NCBI GenBank assembly: GCA_035566895.1 | Contig: DATMQA010000141.1 | Coordinates: forward strand, 1-9,831 | DNA: 9,831 nt | Direction: 5' to 3' | Source: DATMQA01 sp035566895 | Lineage (GTDB): Bacteria > Verrucomicrobiota > Verrucomicrobiia > Limisphaerales > UBA8199 | Shown here: in pieces, positions 5,821 to 9,831 of the stretch | Numbering within the stretch: the stretch's first letter is position 1 | Layout of the letters: each line of letters starts with the position of its first letter | Program-made: the position numbers and the translations under genes | The notes under the pieces: model-generated | What the model saw: the letters and a program-made list of their open reading frames with translations, nothing else | What the model was told of the DNA's origin: nothing | Databases searched by the model: none

Positions 5821-6818
5821 CGCACCGGCCTTTCCAGCATCACCGGGGGAGGTGTCCCTTGCCCTGGAGGGTTTAACGTCGTGAACAAACCGCGCCAAAA
5901 GCCGAGTCCGTAGAGCACATGCGTCAGCACAATCAACGGAATCGCAAACACGCTCCGCATCATACGAGTCCCGACTTTGGACTTTGGACTTCGGACTCTG
6001 GCCAGCAAGGCCGCCTGTCCGACCACGGCCACCAAGTACACTGCCAACGGCACCAGCGGGAGCCACCCAAACCTGGGGAGGAAAGAGAGCATACCTACCA
6101 GCGCGAGCAAATATATAACAAACAGCGGCGGCACAAAGTTCAATGCGGAACCGGGGGTTGGGTTGACTCGAAACTGCTCTGCCCGGCCCCGGCCGTAGGT
6201 CATCAACATTTTGGCAAAGGATTTGAGGCTTGAGCGCGGCCGGCGCAGGACAATGAATTCGGGATCATACAGAAGTTTACCGCCTTGTTTTTGCAACTGG
6301 TCCATTAACGCGTTCTCTTCATTTGGATAGAGGGATTCGTCGAACCCCCCCAACTCGAGCATGTCCTCACGCCGCGCGACCAGATTGCACAGGATGAGTT
6401 CCTTCTCGCTGGTCTCGCGGGTCTTGCCGACCGGCGTGTACCGGGCGCGGCTGGAGGCCAGCGCCCAACTCGCGAGCACCAGCGCGAAGACCTGCTCGAG
6501 TTCCGGCGCATCCGGCGGGCATAGATTCGGACCTCCGACCATCTTCACCTCCGGCCGGCTGAAAAGAGGCGCGGCCCGGAGGAGATTATCCGGCCGCGGC
6601 ACCGAATCGTCGTCGAGGAAATAGATTAGCTCTCCGTGAGCGGCCTTCAGGGCGGCATTGCGCTGAGCCGACGGCTGTTTGCCGCGCGCGACCAGGATTT
6701 CCAGCTTGTCGCTCGGATAATCCAGGCTCTGAGCAGCAGTCACGGCCTTGATGTCCGCCTGCTCCGGTCGTGCCGCGATCAGCACCGTTACGCTCGGCAA
6801 ATTCCCGTTCACGCGCAA
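5817..6818 (-). CDS. family 2 glycosyltransferase, membrane-anchored (ExoA-like)
   Basis: A GT-A fold inverting glycosyltransferase of 333 residues, expected at the inner membrane and transferring a sugar from an NDP-sugar donor to a lipid-linked or polysaccharide acceptor. The nucleotide-binding strand VTVLIAARPE is at 10-19. The metal-binding DXD is D69-D70-D71 in YFLDDDSVPRPDNL. LGGFDESLYPNEENAL at 156-171 is the acceptor/catalytic region, and a YGRGRAEQF segment is at 208-216. Three hydrophobic segments at about 229-248, 252-273 and 287-305 should span the membrane. The donor and acceptor are not readable. A stop lies just upstream of TTG 6818, so the start is that TTG or GTG 6812. There is no Shine-Dalgarno site for either. 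Its TGA overlaps the GTG of glnE, so the two are almost certainly co-transcribed. Residues 272-283, in the loop between the second and third hydrophobic segments, are encoded by a heptamer repeat. Confidence 0.88.
   Translation of the reverse strand: MRVNGNLPSVTVLIAARPEQADIKAVTAAQSLDYPSDKLEILVARGKQPSAQRNAALKAAHGELIYFLDDDSVPRPDNLLRAAPLFSRPEVKMVGGPNLCPPDAPELEQVFALVLASWALASSRARYTPVGKTRETSEKELILCNLVARREDMLELGGFDESLYPNEENALMDQLQKQGGKLLYDPEFIVLRRPRSSLKSFAKMLMTYGRGRAEQFRVNPTPGSALNFVPPLFVIYLLALVGMLSFLPRFGWLPLVPLAVYLVAVVGQAALLARVRSPKSKVGTRMMRSVFAIPLIVLTHVLYGLGFWRGLFTTLNPPGQGTPPPVMLERPVR
5970..6004 (-). repeat. five-unit heptamer array inside the GT2 gene
   Basis: The plus-strand units are CCCGACT, TTGGACT, TTGGACT, TCGGACT and CTGGCCA: five in register, with a possible degenerate sixth (TACGAGT) at 5963-5969. 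On the coding strand the core reads AAAGTCC repeats and encodes V-R-S-P-K-S-K-V-G within residues 272-283. It shares the GGACT and TGGCCA units with the array in glnE, which lies about 1.8 kb away in the same orientation. Confidence 0.8.
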
Positions 6819-6948
6819 AAGCTAAAGGCGAGGGCATGAAGTTCAAAGGGGAAAGTGTGTAACCCAAAACTCCGCGAACACGATAATACTTCCCTTGACG
6901 TTCTCACCTAAAAATCAAAATACTCTTCGGCGTATCAAGAATCCGCTT
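6819..6948. promoter_or_regulatory. divergent intergenic region between the GT2-glnE operon and the esterase
   Basis: This 130-base spacer separates divergent transcription units and must hold both promoters or their cores. For the esterase, TTGACG at 6895-6900 is a good -35 match. The -10 partners are only fair: CAAAAT at 6916-6921 with 15-base spacing, or TACTCT at 6921-6926 with 20. In the other direction the TATTAT formed by the minus strand of 6883-6888 is a possible -10 without a convincing -35. No operator-like palindrome was seen. Confidence 0.3.
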
Positions 6949-9159
6949 ATGAGAATCGCCCACCTCCTTCCCACCCTCTCTCGCACCGCCCTGCTCGCAA
7001 CTCTCATCGCGACGTTGCCCTCGCCCGGCTCGGCGGAAGTGCGCCTGCCCAAAGTCTTCGGCAGCCACATGGTCCTTCAACAGCAACAGGCGCTGACGTT
7101 CTGGGGTTGGGCCGAGCCGAACGAAACCGTCGCGGTGCAACTGGACGCAGAGAAGCGCCAGGCACAGGCCAACGAGCGTGGCGAATGGAAAATCGTGTTG
7201 CCGGCGATGAAAGCGGCCGGCCCATACGCCCTGACGGTCTCGGGCTCGAGCCGCGTTGAATTCGAGGACATCATGGTGGGCGAGGTTTGGCTGTGCTCCG
7301 GCCAGTCGAACATGGAAATGGGCGTCGGCGGCGCCAAAGAAGGGAAAGCGGAAATAGCGGCTGCCAATTATCCGAATATTCGCTTGTTGCTGTTTCCCGA
7401 GCGTTGGACTGCCGAACCGCAAACCAATGTCGAAGCCACGTGGAAGGTCTGCTCACCCAAAACCATTGCGGAAGGCGGCTGGAATGGCTTTTCGGCAGCC
7501 GGTTATTTCTTTGGCCGCGAATTGCACAAGGAACTGGGTGTCGCCGTTGGCCTCATTGAGGCGACCTGGGGCGGAACACGGATTGAATCCTGGACGCCGC
7601 CGGAAGGGTTTGCTGCGGTGCCGGCGTTGAAGCGGGAGTATGAGCTGGTTCAGTTGGGCGATCCGCGAACTGCGGCCCACCAGCAGCGTCTTGAACAGAT
7701 TCTTGGCGAAACGGAACATTGGCTGGCGTCGGCGCGACAAGCACTCACATCGCGCACGCTCGTCCCAGCCATGCCGACCTATCCGGCGGAGCTTTTGCCG
7801 CCGCACGACCGGGAGGGTCCGACCGCCCTCTATAATGGCATGATTCACCCCCTGCACCCGCTTCCTCTGCGCGGCGCTATCTGGTATCAGGGCGAGGCCA
7901 ACGCCGGTGAAGGAGCAATCTATGCCGAAAAAATGAAAGCGCTGGTCGGCGGCTGGCGCCAGGTTTGGGGGGAGGGGGATTTCCCTTTCTATTTTGTCCA
8001 GATTGCGCCGTTTAGCTATGGCGGCAATGCCCAGAAAACCGGCGAGTTCTGGGAGGCGCAGGCCGCCGCTGCAGGTGCCATCCCCAACAGCGGCATGGTT
8101 GTCATCAATGATATCGGGAATCTCAAAGACATTCATCCGATACACAAACAGGAAGTCGGCCATCGCCTGGCTTTATGGGCCCTGGCCAAAACCTATGGCC
8201 GGCCGGACCTGATTTATTCCGGACCGGTTTTCAAAGCGATGGCCATTGAGGGGGACAAGCTCCGGCTCAGCTTCGACCACGTCGCCGGTGGTTTGTCCAG
8301 TCGCGACGGCAACCCGCTGACCTGGTTTGAAATCATTGACGCGGATGAGGGTCCGTTCGTTAAAGCCGACGCCCGCATCGATGCTCAAACGGTAGTGCTG
8401 TCGGCCCCCGAGGTGAAGCACCCGGTCGCGATGCGGTTTGCCTGGAGCCTGATTGCAGAGCCGAACCTGGTGAACTCTGCGGGTCTGCCCACCGGCGCGT
8501 TTCGTGCCGGCACAGTGCCGAAGCGCGACCTGCTGACGCTCAATGTGCCGGAGGCCAAGGACTACCAGTTGGTTTATGACGTGGACCTCGCCAAGCTCGG
8601 CCCCGACTTCTCTTACGACGCGAACAACTGCGCCGGGTTGCAAAAGCCATTCGATCGCGTCGCTTACTTCCTGGAGTTGGCCGGCGCCAACGGGGACGTG
8701 AAGTACCTTTATGTTTCGATGGATGCCTTCACGGATTCGCTGGACAAGATTGGCGTGCCTACTTTCAAGTCCGGCGCGCATTTCCAGCAAAATGTCGCCA
8801 ACATGAATGTGTATTCGAACGCCAAGGGCGTCGTGACCGGCAGCGGCCTGAAGGGGGGGAACATCGAGTTTTGGCCGAACAACTACGTGCCAAACAATTC
8901 CACCGCCGTTCCCAATGCCTCGGACCAGACCTTCGATTTCGGCGACCAACCCACCGACCCTTCGGACGGCTATGGCTCGATGCAGGTTCACAATCACGAG
9001 GCCAAACAGACGCTCTTTGCGCTCAATCATTGGCGAGAAGGCAGCGGCGCAGACCTGGGAATCGGCAACCAACCCAAAGGCAATCCTGACTGGACCTTCG
9101 CCAGCAACGCGGGCTCGTACGAGACTAAACGCCTGCGCATCCTGGTACGGTGCAAATAA
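6949..9159 (+). CDS. exported sialate O-acetylesterase (SASA family) with an extra C-terminal domain
   Basis: A 736-residue secreted or periplasmic carbohydrate esterase expected to remove O-acetyl groups from sialic acids or other acetylated glycans. Residues 1-29 form a signal peptide: a basic start, a hydrophobic core LLATLIATL, and the cleavage context GSA before E30. The mature start LPKVFGSHMVLQQQ and the FWGWAEP segment are typical of the family. GQSNM at 118-122 gives the catalytic S120. AIWYQGEANAG at 310-320 and NDIGNLKDIHP at 387-397 contribute the likely D394/H396 pair. SASA-like sequence ends near residue 525. About 200 further residues follow, rich in aromatic, Asn and Gly residues (NMNVYSNAKG, GGNIEFWPNNY, ALNHW), and I cannot name that domain. 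ATG 6949 is preferred because it opens the signal peptide. A TTG 54 bases upstream would add a charged leader before it. No Shine-Dalgarno site is clear. Confidence 0.92.
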   Translation: MRIAHLLPTLSRTALLATLIATLPSPGSAEVRLPKVFGSHMVLQQQQALTFWGWAEPNETVAVQLDAEKRQAQANERGEWKIVLPAMKAAGPYALTVSGSSRVEFEDIMVGEVWLCSGQSNMEMGVGGAKEGKAEIAAANYPNIRLLLFPERWTAEPQTNVEATWKVCSPKTIAEGGWNGFSAAGYFFGRELHKELGVAVGLIEATWGGTRIESWTPPEGFAAVPALKREYELVQLGDPRTAAHQQRLEQILGETEHWLASARQALTSRTLVPAMPTYPAELLPPHDREGPTALYNGMIHPLHPLPLRGAIWYQGEANAGEGAIYAEKMKALVGGWRQVWGEGDFPFYFVQIAPFSYGGNAQKTGEFWEAQAAAAGAIPNSGMVVINDIGNLKDIHPIHKQEVGHRLALWALAKTYGRPDLIYSGPVFKAMAIEGDKLRLSFDHVAGGLSSRDGNPLTWFEIIDADEGPFVKADARIDAQTVVLSAPEVKHPVAMRFAWSLIAEPNLVNSAGLPTGAFRAGTVPKRDLLTLNVPEAKDYQLVYDVDLAKLGPDFSYDANNCAGLQKPFDRVAYFLELAGANGDVKYLYVSMDAFTDSLDKIGVPTFKSGAHFQQNVANMNVYSNAKGVVTGSGLKGGNIEFWPNNYVPNNSTAVPNASDQTFDFGDQPTDPSDGYGSMQVHNHEAKQTLFALNHWREGSGADLGIGNQPKGNPDWTFASNAGSYETKRLRILVRCK

Positions 9160-9164
9160 TCCCT

Positions 9165-9192
9165 TTGACAATTCCGGCCTCACCTCTACATT
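9165..9192 (+). promoter_or_regulatory. sigma70-like promoter for tRNA-Ala
   Basis: A perfect -35 hexamer TTGACA (9165-9170) and TACATT (9187-9192, 4 of 6 to consensus) are separated by 16 bases. Transcription would start near 9199, about ten bases before the tRNA. The element begins 5 bases after the esterase stop codon. It is the best promoter match in the window and fits a stable-RNA gene. Confidence 0.6.
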
Positions 9193-9208
9193 TTTCCCCA
9201 CCCCGGAT

Positions 9209-9284
9209 GGGGTCGTAGCTCAGTTGGTAGAGCGCCTGAATGGCATTCAGGAGGTCAGGGGTTCGAACCCCCTCGGCTCCACCA
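9209..9284 (+). tRNA. tRNA-Ala, anticodon GGC
   Basis: A complete 76-base cloverleaf. The acceptor arms GGGGTCG (9209-9215) and CGGCTCC (9274-9280) pair with two G:T pairs. The D stem is GCTC/GAGC and the D loop contains GGT. The anticodon stem CCTGA/TCAGG encloses the loop ATGGCAT, which puts GGC at 9242-9244, reading GCC/GCU alanine codons. The T arm AGGGG-TTCGAAC-CCCCT is perfect. The discriminator A and CCA (9281-9284) are encoded in the DNA. No intron or mismatch is seen. Confidence 0.97.
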
Positions 9285-9306
9285 ATTCGTTTCGAAAGCA
9301 CGCGCC

Positions 9307-9609
9307 ATGGGCATGATGAAAAATTACCTTCTAACATTGCTGCAGCAGTGTTCGGAGGAACAATTCGGCCAAGACGCCATTGAGTGGGCGCTTGGGACTG
9401 GACTCGTTCGCCTCTCGTATGAGTTGGACGCGGATGTCCGCTCGATTATGCCGAGATACGACGAAATCATTGAGGCCTACCGCCGGTCCAATGCACCCGC
9501 AAAAGAGGACCTCCGCCAAGCGCGTGCACCGATGAAACGTGCAGCGCCTCGGCGTCAAATTAAGGCTGCCGGCTCAGGCACTGTAATTCGGCGAAAACGT
9601 GCCGCCTAG
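9307..9609 (+). CDS. small protein of unknown function with a basic C-terminal tail
   Basis: A 100-residue ORF starting 22 bases after the tRNA. I do not recognise a named family. Residues 5-60 look folded and helical, with an amphipathic pattern (NYLLTLLQQCSEEQFGQDAI, then YDEIIEAYRR at 51-60), many acidic residues and a single Cys. Residues 61-100 are Ala/Arg/Lys/Pro-rich and strongly basic (PRRQIK, VIRRKRAA), as in disordered nucleic-acid-binding tails. There is no signal peptide or membrane segment. Possible starts are ATG 9307, 9313 and 9316. None has a clear Shine-Dalgarno site, and no separate promoter is visible, so it may depend on read-through from the tRNA promoter. The compositional split into a structured acidic part and a basic tail argues for a real protein. 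Function is not assigned. Confidence 0.65.
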   Translation: MGMMKNYLLTLLQQCSEEQFGQDAIEWALGTGLVRLSYELDADVRSIMPRYDEIIEAYRRSNAPAKEDLRQARAPMKRAAPRRQIKAAGSGTVIRRKRAA

Positions 9610-9773
9610 AGCTGATTGAACGAGCTGCGGGGCCTGTGCCGGAATCACTTTTCTCAAGCCCACACGCGCGGAACGCCGCAGGGCTGCAATAAAGCCGGAA
9701 GGCGCGAGCAAGGCATTGGCCAGATGGTGCCATACCCCCAGATCGGGTCAATACACTGGCGGTTACTTTGTGG
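9610..9773. other. intergenic stretch without a recognisable gene
   Basis: No convincing ORF, RNA or terminator is visible after the small protein. A CTGCGG (9625-9630) / CCGCAG (9676-9681) pair is inverted, but its arms are too short and too far apart to call a hairpin. A plus-strand frame open from about 9616 has low-complexity content and no family resemblance. Confidence 0.5.
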
Positions 9774-9823
9774 CTTAATTCACCTTAATTTAGCTGAATC
9801 CACCTTAATCCACTTAAGCTTGA
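9774..9823. repeat. AT-rich decamer-period tandem repeat
   Basis: Four units follow with exact 10-base spacing: CTTAATTCAC (9774), CTTAATTTAG (9784), CTGAATCCAC (9794) and CTTAATCCAC (9804). A degenerate CTTAAGCTTG overlaps by one base at 9813. The consensus is CTTAATYCAC. The tract is much more AT-rich than the rest of the window and lies against its right edge. A 10-base period places every unit on the same face of the helix. It may be a protein-binding array, a bent-DNA tract or a simple repeat. The sequence does not decide between these. Confidence 0.6.
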
Positions 9824-9831
9824 TTTAAAAA

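Noticed and set aside
4065..6004. The heptamer arrays as CRISPR or IS traces
   Set aside because: The units are 7 bases with no spacers, there are no transposase genes or terminal inverted repeats, and they lie inside intact reading frames.
5821..6066. An 82-residue N-terminal extension of the glnE frame up to 6066
   Set aside because: It lies wholly inside the GT2 gene in another frame, has no GlnE character, and is open partly because of the frame-neutral heptamer repeat. GTG 5820 gives a natural GTGA overlap and a normal GlnE N-terminus.
6895..6948. TTG start at 6895 for the esterase
   Set aside because: It would put a charged 18-residue leader in front of a textbook signal peptide, and the TTG overlaps the best -35 candidate. 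ATG 6949 fits better.
8173..9201. A 342-codon open frame on the minus strand opposite the esterase C-terminal part
   Set aside because: It is a high-GC antisense shadow with no family motif, while the plus strand holds a continuous conserved esterase.
9616..9828. A 70-codon plus-strand frame after the small protein
   Set aside because: It runs through the decamer repeat (LIHLNLAE-type repeats), has no ribosome binding site or family resemblance, and reaches the window edge.

Overview
This 9.8-kb window is GC-rich bacterial chromosome. It most resembles Verrucomicrobiota, of the Pedosphaera/Limisphaerales type. That assignment is an inference from four things: a secreted sialate O-acetylesterase with an extra C-terminal domain, TTG/GTG starts with weak or absent Shine-Dalgarno sites, a glnE gene, and 7-bp-period repeat arrays of a kind I associate with that group. 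No phylogenetic marker is present to prove it.

Layout. Plus strand, 1-2748: the tail of a truncated-looking glycosyltransferase ORF (ends 182), which overlaps an alpha/beta-hydrolase (173-946); a YycJ/WalJ-type metallo-beta-lactamase-fold hydrolase (1064-1873); and a SpoU/TrmH-type RNA methyltransferase (1927-2748). Minus strand, 6818-2776: a membrane-anchored family 2 glycosyltransferase, followed with a 4-base GTGA stop/start overlap by glnE, the bifunctional glutamine synthetase adenylyltransferase. Plus strand, 6949 onward: an exported sialate O-acetylesterase (6949-9159), tRNA-Ala(GGC) with its own promoter-like sequence (9209-9284), a small protein of unknown function (9307-9609), and a 222-base tail with no gene that ends in a decamer-period repeat.

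The genes are mostly unrelated housekeeping or accessory functions. The real coupling is the GT2-glnE pair, which shares one transcript and overlapping codons. The esterase would act outside the cytoplasm on acetylated glycans. I found no phage, IS element, CRISPR array or defence system.

The most interesting signal is a set of heptamer-period repeats. One nine-unit array (63 bp, exactly 21 codons) lies inside glnE, and a shorter related array lies inside the GT2 gene. Both are in frame, and their core heptamers contain no stop codon in any of six frames. A different heptamer, GTTGAAG, does contain a stop in its 21-bp cycle. It occurs as two inverted copies exactly at the convergent 3' ends of the methyltransferase and glnE, where it supplies both stop codons (each protein ends V-E-G/N) and forms a terminator-like hairpin. 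The pattern suggests a mobile or amplifying heptamer repeat whose position is filtered by coding compatibility.
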